A DNA stretch of 64,000 bases from Albifimbria verrucaria. Lineage: Eukaryota; Ascomycota; Sordariomycetes; Hypocreales; Stachybotryaceae. Both the position numbers and the translations under genes were made by a program. The stretch lies in NCBI GenBank assembly GCA_020081605.1, contig JAHREC010000062.1, positions 3,343,758-3,407,757 of the forward strand. The letters run 5' to 3'. The notes beneath the pieces are model-generated. The model ran no database searches and was not told the DNA's origin. It worked only from the letters and a program-made list of their open reading frames with translations. Every line of letters begins with the position of its first letter. Positions within the stretch are counted from its first letter, which is position 1. Of the stretch, positions 10,988 through 24,900 are shown one piece after another.

Positions 10988-12778
10988 CTATCTGTGTAGC
11001 TCCTTATAATAATCACCCCGTGGCGTAAAAACCAGGTTCGGCCCGTTATGTGTTGATGCAAAGATATCATACAGTTGATATTCCCTAACCTTATTCCCTC
11101 CATGTTTTTGTTTAAGACTCCTTAGCCCAACCTCCTCAGTTTCATCCCGTGCTACCTGAAAATCTGTATACCATAATGTTCGGGCGAGCACCAAGGCTAT
11201 CTCGATATAGGCCATTGGCTTACCTGGGCAGGCCCTGGGGCCAATGGAGAAAGTTGCGAATGCACTTTCCATCCTCTGTAAGTTAGTTTCATCATGGGTT
11301 AACCACCTATCGGGCAGAAACCTATCTGGCTCCGGAAAGTATTCTGCATTATGATGCAGGGCATAGATACTAACACCAACCTGCGTCCCAGGTTGAATAA
11401 TATAGCCGTCGATAACAATAGGCAATGCAGATGACGGATCTTGCTCGCGCCAAAGTGCCCCCGTCACTGGCGGAGAAAGACGCAATGTTTCGTTTATGCA
11501 GGCACGGAGGTATGTACAACCGGAAAGTATTGAACCTGCCCGGATATCTGCTGCACTCTTGAAGCCAGCTCCGCGAATCTCCGCTGCAAGCTTATCATAG
11601 GCCTTGGGATTTTCGGCAAGGTAAAAAATAGAGCGCAGATGGCGGATGTAGTAGTATCACTTCCAGCAGAGAAGAAGAAAATACCATCCCACCGAAGGAT
11701 ATCTATAATCTCTTTAGGATCTCTGACAGCTTCGGCTCCAAACCCTTCAGCCAGGAATGACACAAAGTCCGTCTTAGCATGAATATCCTGCGCTAAGCGT
11801 ACCGCCAGCATCTTATCTACCAAGGAGTAGTATCGGACACGCTGCTTGCGTGTTAGCAGAGTGAGGACATAGTCAATCTGAGCTTTCTTCAGTGTTGGCC
11901 ACTGCATATATAGATTGGCTCTAAAGTTACCTGCTACCAGGCCGGGTATCAGGAAGCGATATGTATCATCTGTTTGAGTATTGAGCCCAAATCCGAAGGC
12001 AAGATAACCAACAAGATCAACGCCCAGGCGTTTGCATAACGTTGTAATATTGACAGCTTCTACCTTTCTAGCCAACAAGGGGTTGTAGGACTCAAGGAAT
12101 AGCGATATCATAATATCGATTTGCTCGATCATTGTGGGTTCGAATAATCTCATTGCTCGGTCGGAGACGGCTTGCCCGATTAGCTTCCGCTTCCGCTTAT
12201 GCTGCTGTTTATCGACAATATTAAAAATATTGGGATATATTGTGGCATTAGGAAGAAGTGTATAAACAAAGGACTTTTGTAGGTTGTTATTGTTATAAAT
12301 ATCTATTTTATGCAGTTCGGGATGTATTAGTATCGAGTTACAACATGCGAGTGAAAGCGTTATCGTAGAGACACTTACCTCGTAATGCTGTTGCTGAGTT
12401 GAAAAGGAGCTTATTCGGCCCTGCCCGCAACACCGGGCCTTATAACATCACCATTTAGCATCCGTGGTTAGACCTCGTGGTAGACAGTGACCACTTACCA
12501 TATTTTTCGTGGTCACGCAGTGTTACCAAATGTAGGTGCATGCGGCTAGCATGAATACCCGCGTATGCATTGGTCAATTTTGCAAGGAGTGGCCCTGGAT
12601 AGTGTCGTAGTGGATGGAAAAGTATCCGATATATAAACACAGCAAGCAGCTATACAGTATAGTCATGTGCTGTCAGAAAGACCGATAAGTGGAATAGGGG
12701 CTGACTTTTACGTACACAAAGCAATCCAAGCACCAGCACTTGCGCAAGATATCTTGCCATAAAACTAAGGATAGCCAT
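10988..12778 (-). CDS. Cytochrome P450 monooxygenase
   Basis: This is a membrane-anchored, haem-thiolate monooxygenase, probably in the ER. Exon 1 starts at the ATG at 12778 and encodes a hydrophobic anchor, followed by the proline-rich hinge FHPLRHYPGP. The I-helix motif is AGSDTT, ETLRL is the ExxR motif, the PERF-like segment is PDRFLPDRW, and the haem loop is FSIGPRACPG with its cysteine ligand. Introns are seen at 12650-12715, 12439-12498 and 12303-12378, all with good donor and acceptor sites and clean phase. The frame breaks at an A/T run at 11623-11628, just after the I-helix, and one added base heals it. It lies on the same strand as the flavin oxidase at 14078. The substrate cannot be told from sequence. 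Confidence 0.9.
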
Positions 12779-14077
12779 TTTGCCTTGGTGCTGAATGAAT
12801 CGTGCGATGGACCCAAGGTTGAAACAGAGAAGTCAACGTCTTTAAGCGGCGAGAACCACTCTACCTATGGTTAAGATTGGCCAGGTTGCCTTTGGATGCA
12901 GTCTCGATTTTGGTTGAGGGTTTTCTTGTACGCAGCAGGAAGACCTTTCAGAAAGTCAAAACACGGGCGAAGAGTGCGGCTACGCCTGGCAGGTTGTTGG
13001 CTGCCCGTCTGAACTACCCCTTTCGGGCTCGTTACTGATGATCCTGACGCATTTATTACCCCTCACGCCGTCTCCAGTCTGCCGGCGCATCAAGCCGCAA
13101 AGCACAGAGTGACAATGCAGGTTGTGTCAACCCTTCCCTTTTGGCCCCTTGCAGTCTGTCAACTCTTCTTTTCCTTGACATACACAGGCATGCTCCACAT
13201 ACTTCAACTGCCACGTACCAACAGTTGATTCTGCCGCTAGGTATGGCAACCAATGACAGAGCTTAAAGCCGAGCCATGAAGACAGCTAGAAAACTGCAGC
13301 GCTGCGAATGCTGTTTGCAACGGTCGCTTATCTGCTCACCGGTGTAAAAGAAGACAGTTTTGGTAGTATTAGAATAGCAGGCAAGCAAAGGCCAGCGCTG
13401 CTACAAAATGATCATTGCAAGTTAGTTCCCTCCTTTTCGTCTACATGGCGCAATGACCGTAATTCATGATCATTAGGTTTCTTAATAGGATCCAGTTCTG
13501 TTGGGTTTCAGAGACTGGAGGAAATAGGGTGGTATGGATAACAGACTAAGAAGCTTTTACCTTGCTCGAGCATACCCTAGAAATAATGACCAAAAGTGCT
13601 CCAGTATTGTATCTTGGGAGCCGTTTAACCCCACCTAACAGGCTGAGCTTTCATGTCGGAGAAGCTACGAATGCAGTCTACAGTATGACTGGCGAATATC
13701 GCACAATGTTCCCGCTAGCAATAGCAACTGTCCAATGTACAACTCTCTCATACGAAACCACATGAAGAGGTTAGCAAGTCAGCCGTAACGTCAAGAGCTA
13801 GTACAAGACATGTCAGTTCAGAACTAGTGTTAACTCGATTATCCCAGCCTACCAGATACGCTAGGTTGGTTCTTAGGATGTATTGATCTTAACGACGCAT
13901 TGGCCCACAATAAGATCCAGTATAAGTGATCCATCACCTCAGTAGCTATACTACCTCGGCAAGGATGATACAGAATATAGACCAGTGCAGGTGAAACCAC
14001 GGGATAAGATAACTATACCCATCCAGCTATATCACCTCTCTAAACTAAAACCAGCTATGCAGCTTTCATTGAACTTC
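12779..14077. other. Intergenic region between P450 and oxidase
   Basis: No gene or clear repeat is seen in 1.3 kb. It should hold the P450 promoter (right of 12778) and the 3' end of the oxidase transcript. Confidence 0.5.
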
Positions 14078-15688
14078 TTAAACGATAGGCACGTAATACC
14101 TCATCTTGTTCTCCGGATCCCATTGAGCCTTCAGCTGCTTCAGCTTCTGCAATCTCCAATCTTCCCATCCGTAGACCTCCCGCAAATCTTCGTCGCCATG
14201 CGCATAGTTCACATAAGCACGCAGACGCTCCGGGTCGTCGCTGGCCTCCAGCAAGATTCGGCGCAAGGTCCTCCTGTACTTGTCAGCAAGCTGGTCAATC
14301 CTGGGGTCTGGCTTGTACTGGACGTATGATGTAACTAAAATATTATCATTACGGTGCGGAAATGCTGTGGTCGTCTCGTCGATTGCCTGCACAGCTTGGG
14401 TTGAGTAGCCTTCTAGCAAGAAAAATGAGCCAGCAATCTCGGGGATCTCCTGAAAGCTTTTATCGATGTAGTCGTACACTTTCCGGACTGCCGGCACGTT
14501 GAAAGTTTTCAGTCCAATCGGATACCGGAGGGAGGTTAAACCGTAGGTGCATCCGGGTCCATCCACATCTTGGAATGTGAGAACTGCTAATTCGTGGGTT
14601 GACGCCACACCAGCCTGGATCGATATCGCTTCGATACTATGCAGAGGCTTGGCATATTCCCGTGCTTCAGCTTCAGGGCCGTCGTAGATAATACCATACC
14701 AAATAATAGGCTATACAGGATTAGGTTTTTGTTGTAAATTAGTCAATATTGTCGAATGGCATAGACTTACATGGTCTGGGTTGATCTGGGCGACTCTGAT
14801 AATGTAACTCCAATGGATAGCATGCGCTGGTTGGTTCTTCTGCATTTCATTGTGAAGAGTATAAAGGGCTTCAAGCTTATCTCCTGAGAATATGAATATC
14901 TCATAAGACCATTTCGGAGCTTGAGGGTTGACATCGTATATACGGTATGTCCATTCAGCCACAAAGCCAAAATTATGGCCAGCGCCCCTGATAGCCCAGA
15001 AAAGGTCTGGGTTTGAGTCTTCCGATACGGTTATAATATCGCCGCTTGGAAGAATAAACCTCGCTGAGACAATCTGATCGGCACCAAGACCGTATTCACC
15101 TTGCAGCCAACCATGACCGCCGCCGAGAACATGCGCAGAAATTCCCACACACTCGCATATACCGGTGACTGAGAGCAGTTAGTTTCCTTCTTTGTAATAC
15201 TATATCTCGTGCAGGATGGTCGACTTACCTGTTCGTTTCCCAGCTTTCTCAAGCGCCTCGACGACTTGCTTAACGGTCGCACCGCCTCCAATCTTGGCTG
15301 TCTTACCATCATCGGCCACGCTTACGTAGTTGATTTTACGGAAATCAATCTGTAGCGCATTTTGCGCTAAAGCCAGCGCTTCAGTCGCACCGTGACCTCC
15401 AGTCCTTCCGAAGAATGGCATATTAATCTCATTCGCATAGCGAATCTAATAAGGATATAATAATCAGCAGATAAAATAATAGGAATGCATCAATTTTTAA
15501 GTATGCATATTTACTTACAGCCTCCTGAATATCGCTCTCAGTCACGACTTGCACCAGTGCAGTAACGGTCGGTGCATGGTATTCCCTCCACCGGCTGACA
15601 AGATTAGGAAATTCCTGTCATGGGGACCGAAGATAGCGGCATTGGATGAAAGCCGCGGCTTAAGTTCTGCTACTACCCGGGAACTCAT
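14078..15688 (-). CDS. FAD-linked berberine-bridge-type oxidoreductase
   Basis: This is a flavin oxidase of the PCMH/BBE family, common in fungal secondary metabolism. The FAD-binding part has GRTGGHG, whose histidine is the usual flavin attachment site, then GICECVG, with a cysteine where bicovalent members bind FAD, and LGGGHGWLQG. The C-terminal BBE segment has YVNYAHGDE. Introns at 15446-15518, 15169-15228 and 14711-14770 join all exons in frame. The start at 15688 gives a short leader; no strong signal peptide is seen. One frameshift at an A/T run at 15609-15611 is healed by one base. The neighbouring P450 and ABC transporter on the same strand suggest a common pathway, but no synthase is present nearby. 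The product is unknown. Confidence 0.88.
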
Positions 15689-18600
15689 GGCTAGGCTTCT
15701 TAAAATTGATGCTTTAAGAACGGAATCTCTTACAACAAAAGTTGAGTAGACATAAGGCAGCCTACCCCAAACGCAACTAGAGGCAGAGTCTATAGTGTTT
15801 ATCTTAATATGGCAGATTCTAAGAAATGAGGATACCCTTCCATCTTTTAAAGAATCTTTTCATATACAGCTGAGATGTAACCCTAAATTACGCGGCAGGC
15901 TGCATAGGTATTCGTCATCCCTGCATTGTTGGTCGATTCATTCATGCAATAATATGTACATGGTTCGGCTGAAAACGGCCCCATTGTGGGATTGTTGCTT
16001 CACAATGTCGCCAGTAGTGTGGCATTCGTTTATTCGGGATATCCGGAGGATAAATATGCGATGTACTCAACATCCATGTCAAGCTTAGTATTGACAAAGA
16101 CATTATCAATTATTATACTATATCAGGTATTTGCAAAAATGGTACCTTACTTTTTCAACCGAGAAATACGAAACCTAGTGGTAATCTACAGGGCCATCGA
16201 GGATTTTAGCTTCTCCAGGTAAGGAATCAATCGACGCGTAAAATGCGGGAGTGACATATGGCCCGTCTATATCACCCATAAATTTGAGCGTTGCAATAAG
16301 CCTTTCCTTCCTTCTATTCTTCTTCAGTAATCTTATCCTCTTTATAAAGCACTGTTTATAACCTCGCATGTCTCCTAGTCTACTCACTAGCCAATATCTA
16401 CATTCTCTATACGCGAGGCTACTTACGGTCCTCACTTCTATTCACATGGGCTTTCCACGAACAACTCCAGCAGCCAGGAAACCAAGGAAGTCCTCGAATA
16501 TAAATCGGGCATTCTTATATGCACCTATATCTTTACCACATTTGAGGAGAGCAATCTCCGCACGGTTTAGCCTTACAGATGCCTGTTAGAAAAAGATGGA
16601 GAGAGAGAAATGACCATGAAGAAAATAGCATTCATTGAAAGGCAGACTACCTAGTTAGTATCATACAAAGTGCCTTTGACAAAGGGAAAATGATGCCAGG
16701 GACACGCAAGCACAAACATTGCCCATAGAGTGCAGTGCATTGGTAATATTTACTTAACTGATAGCTTTAATTATTATTCCCAAACCTCGAGACGTTTGAT
16801 ACTTAATACAGAATTGACCTAATAAGGTCGTCCTGTGTCTACGCACGAATGCCCTTGCCCACGAGATGGGCACCTACCTATCTTCCCGCTCATAGCTCTT
16901 GTACACCGCCGCAAGTCGGGCAAGTCCTCAGCGGAGAGTGCATGATTCTTCCTGAATAGTGTGCGTAGCTTCTGAGTGGTGAGTACTAAGATTCGCACAT
17001 CAGAAATGGTCAGGAATGTAGGCATTTGATTGGAGATCAACAGCCACACCTGGCACAGCCTAGTGACCATGTTTAATTGTTGTTGGGAGTGTGTCAATTC
17101 TTACATTGACGTAGCGTAGCATGCAGCGGACGGGTTGGGTCAGGACCACCAACAGTCAACAATACATTTGAGACACCTGTCCAATAGACAATACACTGCC
17201 GGATGCCCGGCACAAATAGCGTGCACCATGCAACCACCGACCTGCCCCTTGGTCATACAGAATTGCATTTGATCCTTGCTACATAATGGCCAACTTAAAA
17301 CCAACTGCATAAAATGCCCTGTGTAGTCGCATTTGATGCTGACATGGATTCAGCCCAAGCCAATCCTCAGCCGTTCTTCATGCTTCTGGCTTGCCTCACC
17401 CGCGTCTCGCTCCTTCCACATATGAGGTTATCTTCCCCATCCGCAGGGTAATTTGAAACCACATGTCACAACTCCCCTAAGACTCCGTGATTCGTGCGCT
17501 TTGTTTGAACCATTTTTGAGAATCCAAATGAACAGGGTTGATGTAATATTATGCTCAGAGTTCCCCACCCACCATTTTGCTGGAGTCACGTCACACCTTA
17601 CTGAAACCCTGTAATTTCGTCAACATTAACACCAACCAACAACATAAAGCAGCCAGCTACCTCTTCCCCGTTCAAGATGGGACTGTGTAGCGGCCCAACT
17701 TTCGGTCAAGGCCATGGTGAATGCTGGCCAACAAACTTGCGCATTGGCGGCCAACACCCCACCACACACGGCGTTTAGGTCGGCCGAGCAGGCTCTCTGC
17801 ATCCTGGCTCACGCATTACATGGGTACGTCCTGGATAGAGGAAAGTATTGCTTAGGGTATTCGCGGTTGGCTGATGGCGCAGTTGCCTTAATCGATGATC
17901 AATAACCAGCAGTACAATCCGTACAGGCTGTCAATATCCAGTGTTGTATTCGATACCCAACGCCGACTGCGCATTCACTCTACCGCCTGGCAGTCCACAA
18001 AGCATATTCTGGAGTATCCACCTAAGCTCTTACACGATGCCCATGATCACAGAAGCCACACTATCGTGCCACTGAGCACCAGCACGTACGTTCGAGATAC
18101 TGCCTCCCAGATTTTTGGTCTTTGGGGAAGTTGTAAATAGCCCTTCTTAACTCAGCCAATGCTTGCGCCGCTACAGTGAGGGTTCAACGGGAGCATCTAC
18201 AAGGGCTGTATACCGTGGTCTATGGACATGGCCACCGGTTGATTAATATTCAAAGATGAGAGGCGGCTCCTGGATACTAGAATAGAGGCTACCAGAAATC
18301 AGGAATATAAAGTCGTACCTAGTGTCTTCAAAAAGGACCTTGGCGACGAATGAACAAAATTGTGACTGTTGCTGCAGCCTCTATAAGCCCTTTTCTCCTG
18401 CTTATGGACACTCAACACCGGCCGATCGACTCACTCTATGCCAACTACAAAGTAAAACCTAGGTTGTCACATGCTAACGCTATGAGATGGAGGGCAGCTG
18501 TATCTTTAAATCTAGATCTAAGTCTCTCACCATTAGGGCCTAATGAGCCAAGGGACTACAGCCTATATTGGGCGGTATAGCTCAGCCGATCATCCAACGA

Positions 18601-18881
18601 CTCGTAAGCGATTGGCCCAATCAGGTGCTTTTCGCAAAGCCGACATCTTCAATCTCCATCCCACGGAGTGACAGTTCATTGGTGAATACTATCCAACTTT
18701 TATTATTGCTTTTATTCTGATTTTGTGTATATGTGATAGGTATTATAATGCGTGTGGGGAAGTGGTGCGCAGACTTCTGGATTATAAGCCATCAGCACAG
18801 CAAGAGAAGATAATAGAAATGATACACCAGGTCGGGCTTCAAAGTTGTCTACAGTACAGAACTGGAAAATGTTTTCTCTGT
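15689..18881. other. Gene-poor 3.2-kb stretch
   Basis: I see no convincing gene. Frames at 15986-16222, 16819-17097 and 17714-18140 are short, lack family motifs and have no plausible splice partners. The first bases next to 15689 should be the oxidase promoter. Confidence 0.5.
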
Positions 18882-21800
18882 TTATTTCTTTAGCATTGGT
18901 CCTACAACCATCAATATGAACGCCACAGCCCTATATACTGTCCCAATAACCAATAATGCAACCATGTCTATCCCAAGGTGCTCCAACTCAAACCCCATTC
19001 TCTCTGCTCCCATATCAATATCAAAAAGTTTTCCTACCGGCAATAACAATTGTCCAATATACAACTCCGCCATCCATGTTGCAGGTGACAAACGCCACAG
19101 CCACTCCACGTTCCACTCCTTTACCCGCTCCATCGACGGTGCGCATCCCCAAGAATGCCTGTGATCAGAGCAATCATGGTGGAGAATAATGGAGCATCCT
19201 CACGGCTCACAATCATGCTCACGCAACTGGCCAGGCCATATATGCAATAGAAATAAAGGAAATTTGCAACATAAGCAATCCACCATGGCATTACTGGAGC
19301 CATAAGTAGAAATAGTGGCGCCGTGAAATGTAGGCATGTTAATGCCATCCGGGGTATCACTGAAAGAACCTTTGCAATAAAATATGCAATGCGTGAGTGC
19401 CCAGCTTCAGCCTCACGCCGATATAGTAATCTCTCTTCCGAGAATGTCCTTACGCCAGGGGCACCAGCCACCAGTCCAATCGCGATTGAGACTAACAATG
19501 ATACTTCTGGTGCCGACTGGAAGTCATGGGCACGAGACAGGATCGAATATGGTCCGTTGTATTCTCCGACAAATAGCACACCCTTTTAGCTTCCTGAGCC
19601 AGCCCCAAGAGCACACCGGCTAAAGAACAAAGGCCCAATTCAGCTGCTATTGTCCCAGACGAACGGTATTGCTGCAGTAGTGCACGTTTTAGAGACAGCC
19701 AAATTTGAAAAATTCGTCCAGCGCCTTGACCTTGAACCCTTCGAGATATGTGAGTTGAGACTAGCGATGGTAACTTCTGTATAAAATAGCCCAATGTGGT
19801 TTTGTTTGTGCAGTCGACGTCAAGAAAACTGTTATTTGAGCGATTGGCTGACCAATGTGATACTAAAGCTTCCGTTGAAACTTCTTTCTTCTTCTTGTAT
19901 GCACCACCGTTACCCGTGATAATATCCGTAATAATATCAGCATGGTTCATATACTCTGGGAAGGCATAGCCGATATTTTCAAAGTAACCGCGTGCATCCA
20001 TTTGCGGTCCTTCATATATTGTCTGTCCGCCACCCAGCAGGATCAAGTCATCGAGCATGTTGAATATTTCCATACGCGGTTGGTGGATGATCACCACAAT
20101 GGTTATGCCTAACCGTGCCAGCTCTTTGAGTATCCGCATCACGGAGGATGCAGCTGCAGCGTCGAGACCACTCGTTGGTTCGTCCAGGAAGATAGCCATT
20201 GGTGCTGCAGCTAATTCCAGGCCGATACTCACTCGTTTCCTTTCGCCCCCACTAAGAACAGGTTTTGCGACGCTACCAACAAGGGAGTTGCGGACTGAAG
20301 ATATCTGAAGACAATTGATTACAGAATCAACATGTGACTGTACGTCTTGCGCTGGCCAATGTTTCGGTAAACGTGTCTTAGCCGAGTGAAGAATATTCTC
20401 ATATACGGTTAACTCTGGAAGCACGATATCATCCTGAGGTACGTATCCAATAAGCTTCTTAAAATGCTTCACCTTGGCTGCTTCGTTATTAACAGTGACT
20501 CTGCCACCCGTGTGATTAAGCTTGCCCATCAGCACATTGACGAATGTGGACTTGCCAGCGCCAGAGCCTCCCATGACAGCAACAAGCGAACCTGCTTTAA
20601 TATTTCCTGTCATGTTTTGTAGAATGGGGTTTGCAACGCCCCGGGGCATGTAGGTAAGTGCTGAATATCCAAACGATAACCCAAAACCCATAGTGTCCGT
20701 TGCTCTGCGTATTGATTTTATAAAACTATCAAGATTCAGGGCATCTTCATGCATGACTTGGAGTGTATTGGTAGTGGAAGCTGTTTCAAATCCACTAATT
20801 GCATCTTGCTCGGGTACGTAGGATCGGCCAATGTATGATAAGCCTTGACCATTCGATGATTCTTTCTCGTTGGCGTCTTGGTTTTTGAGACTCGATGTCG
20901 TAGATACTAGCCGCTCTTTGGATTCTCTGACATTGGATAAATGTGTTTTTGGTGAGGCTCGCAGCTTGTGGCGAATTTTGAGGCTACAAAAGCCTAATAT
21001 AAGCGAAATATCAATGGCAATTAGAATGATTAGAGGCAGTAGTAATAGCTGGCGCATTGAACCCTCAGGACAGTGACTCCCAAAATCACAAGGAGTTGGA
21101 GATGCGGCACCTGGTTGGCAATAGTAACCTGGAGGACAACGGAAGGTTTGGTTACCGTTAAACTCTGATGGGCAATACCAGCCAGCCTCACAAATAACAG
21201 GTTCAAAAGGGCCCATTGGGATATTCTTGTGGTTTTCACGGCAGGTTGCGCCGGCAAGCCTAGTTGTTTGGCAGAAAGGGAGGGAGGACAGTACTGTGGG
21301 AGTGAGTTCGCCGTATTGTTGATACCTTTCCGTTGTGTTAGTAGATATATAGTTGGATACAGGATAATACCGATTGTGACTAACAGAGAAAACCTGGGCT
21401 GCAACCATTATGCGACCAGTCATCCACAGTCTGGATCACTATTGATGCAGCACCGGATTGCCAACAAGGAGCGGCATCCACCATGGTTTCATTCTGTGCC
21501 TTCTGTTTGACAGCGTTATAGTATGAAGTTGAGAAACTGGTGTGGTTGATACCAGTACACGCATGATCCCAGACCTGGATGGATTCTCTGTTATATTCGT
21601 CCTCCAGTATAAGGGCCTTCTGTTCACTGTCCCAAAAGGATGCGTTGCTGATTTGTGGGTAGTTGGAGGCATCATATATGTTTCCTGTGGAACTACTCCC
21701 ACTATTGCTTGATTGAAACCATTTCCCATGACTGGTATCTTGTATACTGACGCTTTGGTCACCGATGCATTTCCATGCAACATTATCCCCATGCTCCGTG

Positions 21801-21968
21801 TCTCGTGGAATCGGCTGAAGAGAGCAGAGGCAAGCGCCGGTGTCAAGAAATGCGGGCCCAGTCAAGGCTTCTTGAGGAAGGAAGGGATTCTGACGCCGTT
21901 CTCCTGGAAAGGACTCCATGTTAGTCGAAAGAGCTACAAGAGCTCTGAGTCACGACAGCAATTCTCAT
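18882..21968 (-). CDS. ABCG (WBC/ADP1-like) transporter with Cys-rich ectodomain
   Basis: This is a half-size ABC exporter of the type ectodomain, membrane segment, nucleotide-binding domain, ABC2 membrane domain. The N-terminal lumenal or extracellular region has many cysteines and N-glycosylation sites (about 21070-21920). A membrane helix follows (LLLLPLIILIAIDISLILGF). The ATPase has Walker A GGSGAGKST, signature LSGGERKR, Walker B IFLDEPTSGLD and an H-loop IIHQP. The C-terminal part has about six hydrophobic segments. The architecture recalls yeast ADP1. The frame breaks at 21275-21277, 19581-19583 and 19147-19150, all base runs, each healed by one base, and an intron is likely near 21320-21380. 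The start is uncertain: an ATG at 21968 would add a short hydrophobic leader but needs another indel; 21919 is the next ATG. It probably exports a small molecule. Confidence 0.88.
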
Positions 21969-24900
21969 CGTAGGATATGTTGTTAGACAATCTGGAATTT
22001 AAATAAAAGCAACGAAGGCAGTTCCCGTGGATCCACCAGACGAAGCCTTCCCTGTGTCAGGACATAAAATAAATCCATGGATCTTAGGTATCTTTAGATA
22101 ACTTCATGATTAGATGACGTCGCCGCAAGCCTTTTGCAGCGACTTGAATAGGGGTGGATATGCTGTGCCACGAACGTGGTCTGAGCGACTGCGAACTTTG
22201 GCCAATGGGATTATTGAGATTATGGGCGCACAAGTAAGGGCCAAAAGGAAGTCGCCGATACTCTCCATGCAGTATCGGTTCCACATTATCTTCGCAAAAC
22301 TCAGGCACCCATCATTTGCACGTCTTGCATGCAGCGCATTCCGCTTCCTGCCTCCGGATATATCTTTCCAAGGTGATTCAAGCCAGCGACTCACCTAATC
22401 AGCTGCCTGGCAAATTGATACCCATTGGGAAGGAACCCACTATTCTGTTACACAGGACGTCAAAAAGCGCACACAAAGCACATTGACCAGGGGTTATAAT
22501 GGGAATACGCGTCAGCCGTGACGTGGGAAAGCTCTCGTCATCGTCCAATTTTGTGAGCGATATTAAAGTGCTTCTAGGGTCTACCCTAGGATAGACGCGT
22601 GGCAATGAATATTGTTGGACACTTTATACGTCTTCACGCTGAGGCGGTGATAGTATGTTCGAGAGAACAGCAGCCTCATAAATACTAATCTCATCAGAAA
22701 AAGAGCCGGTACTAATGTGGATCTCAGTCGCAAGGTCATGATCCAAAATCATTCGATTTCCCATACAGCTTTTTGGAATGATTTCTTTCCTTTTATGGCC
22801 GAGATCACCATCTTGATGAGTAACAACGTTCAGACGAGTGACATTTACAGCCTTACCTACATGTCACAGTAGTATAGACCCACTCATGACAATGCCACCG
22901 AGAGTGAGACGCATCATGCAGTAGAAATCGCATATTTACGAAAGCGGAGCAATACCCGAGGTGCTGTATATCAGTTGTAGAACCGAGAAACAGTAAGACA
23001 TGGTATATTCATTAACTAGTAATCTTTCTCGAGAACAAGTTATATAATTAGCCATTGGCGGCTTTCATTCTCATGCCTATACTTTTGCTAGCTTAATCAG
23101 AGGTTCTTGATCTTCAGATGTTATCATAAGCGAACCCTGTGTCCCTGGCGTGACTGTTCTTGTCATGAATGGCTTTACTTTGGAACACTCACAGCTAGCC
23201 AGCGTAGGAAACAGTTTGGAGACATGTCATAAATCTGGCAATTCATAGTTAGATGGCTGGCTGCAGAGACCTTGAACTTCATGGAGGGATGCAAAGCAAA
23301 CGCCATACAGCCACCTTTCCAGTCTCCGAATCCTTGATTTCTTCCTGCCTTTGGCTTTTGGAACCATAAGAGTAGCCGCCTTTTGGATACTTGTCTATTC
23401 TGACTTGAGCAGATCTTCTGAGTATTTCGTTCGATCTACCGCCTTCAAAATGGGCGAGTACCTATGAGCTGCTATCAGCCCACAGCTGGATCATATTGAG
23501 ACCACGGTTATCGACACTTATCATGAACTTTTTCGAATAAAATCAGCTACCTTTTAGCCTACCCATGTAGTAGTCTGTCGACTCCTCCTTGTATTATCTT
23601 AAGCGGAACTGACACTTCCTATGCTTATTACAAACAATTTTCTGCAAATAGTGCTGTGCCTTGCCTGCTTCTTTGAGAGTATTGACGTAGGAAGCTATTG
23701 AAATCATTCCGCTTCATTGCATGACGGCCCCAGCAATGCTGTAAATCCCTCTGTGGCTTGATTAAGGTGGAGGTTTGCCTCACTAAGTTTCCTATGTCAG
23801 CAGTGAGTTGTCCACTGCCCCTCAAACTGATCAGAGTAGATCGTTGCGATTCAGCACTTATTTATGGCGGCAATAGCCCTTAGTAGAAGTTAGGAAGATA
23901 CTGACACATATCGATGATTGTAGGCTGAGCCACGATTTAACTGCATAGGTTCCTTCTTCAATATTATCCTTGTCCTCCGAACTATCTTTTAATACATTCA
24001 ACAGAGGTTTTCTTCAATAGTCGACCAGTCTTTGATGTTCCAGCCAGAAAATACCCCAGTAGTTATCCTTGTGCGGCTTTGCGTAGGTAATGGCAAGATA
24101 AGTTTTCCAAATATTAGCCAGGCCGTGCAAGACGACAACGCGATGAGTGCCATCGCCCTAGAGTGCCTGTCGAATGTGAAGAAGTTCTTTACTTCTGCGC
24201 CACAAATTTCTCTATTTTAGGCACTCCTACCAAGCTCAAAAGAATGAAAACCCCTATGGTAGGCTCCTATTATTTGTAAGCATTAGAAAGCTGGCTTAGC
24301 TGGCGTTAAACTTGCCTTGTGCAGTCCTCTCAATCTCCTCCCAGGGTTGACTGCGCGCATTACCAAGCTCTTTACCATATATTGGCGGTATTTGGATGCT
24401 GGAAATTCCGAGGAGTGAGTACGCTTTGTCTTCCTCACGTACGATCTCGGTCTTGCTATCCAGGAGAGCCGCTCTATAACGCTCTGGTAGGAGATTAGTG
24501 GCCTCGAAAAACCGAGATGAGGATACTGGTTATTTTACAGAGCCGCGTTTTCAGAGATCTTCGTACCGACATGCCTATCCTGCTAAGAAAGAATCTCGAC
24601 TTGTGCAAGAACCAGAAGCCCTGAAGCGTCTAGCTTCGAGTAAAGCTACGACTGGCGTGGATGGGATATATCATGATGTGATTGCGACATGCCAAAATCG
24701 CATGCACTAGCGGCTAGTCATGTCCAATAAGTAGACAAAATATCTACTAGTGCTTGTTAATGTCATTCGAAGAACTATGTTTTACAATTGCCGGGTTTAA
24801 TCACCTACCTGCTATCCAGGGTACCCTGAAAGGTGACCTCTTCATCCTTCTTACCCGGGTATACGAAAGAACTGTGTGGGGCGGAGTGTCACAGTCTGGT

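Noticed and set aside
18573..18640. tRNA-like start (GGGCGGTATAGCTCAG)
   Set aside because: The D-arm-like string is present, but no anticodon arm or T-loop with GTTCRA follows at the right spacing and the ends do not pair.
22084..22605. Upstream exons of the ABC transporter
   Set aside because: The frame has several cysteines like the ectodomain, but no splice path to 21968 could be drawn.
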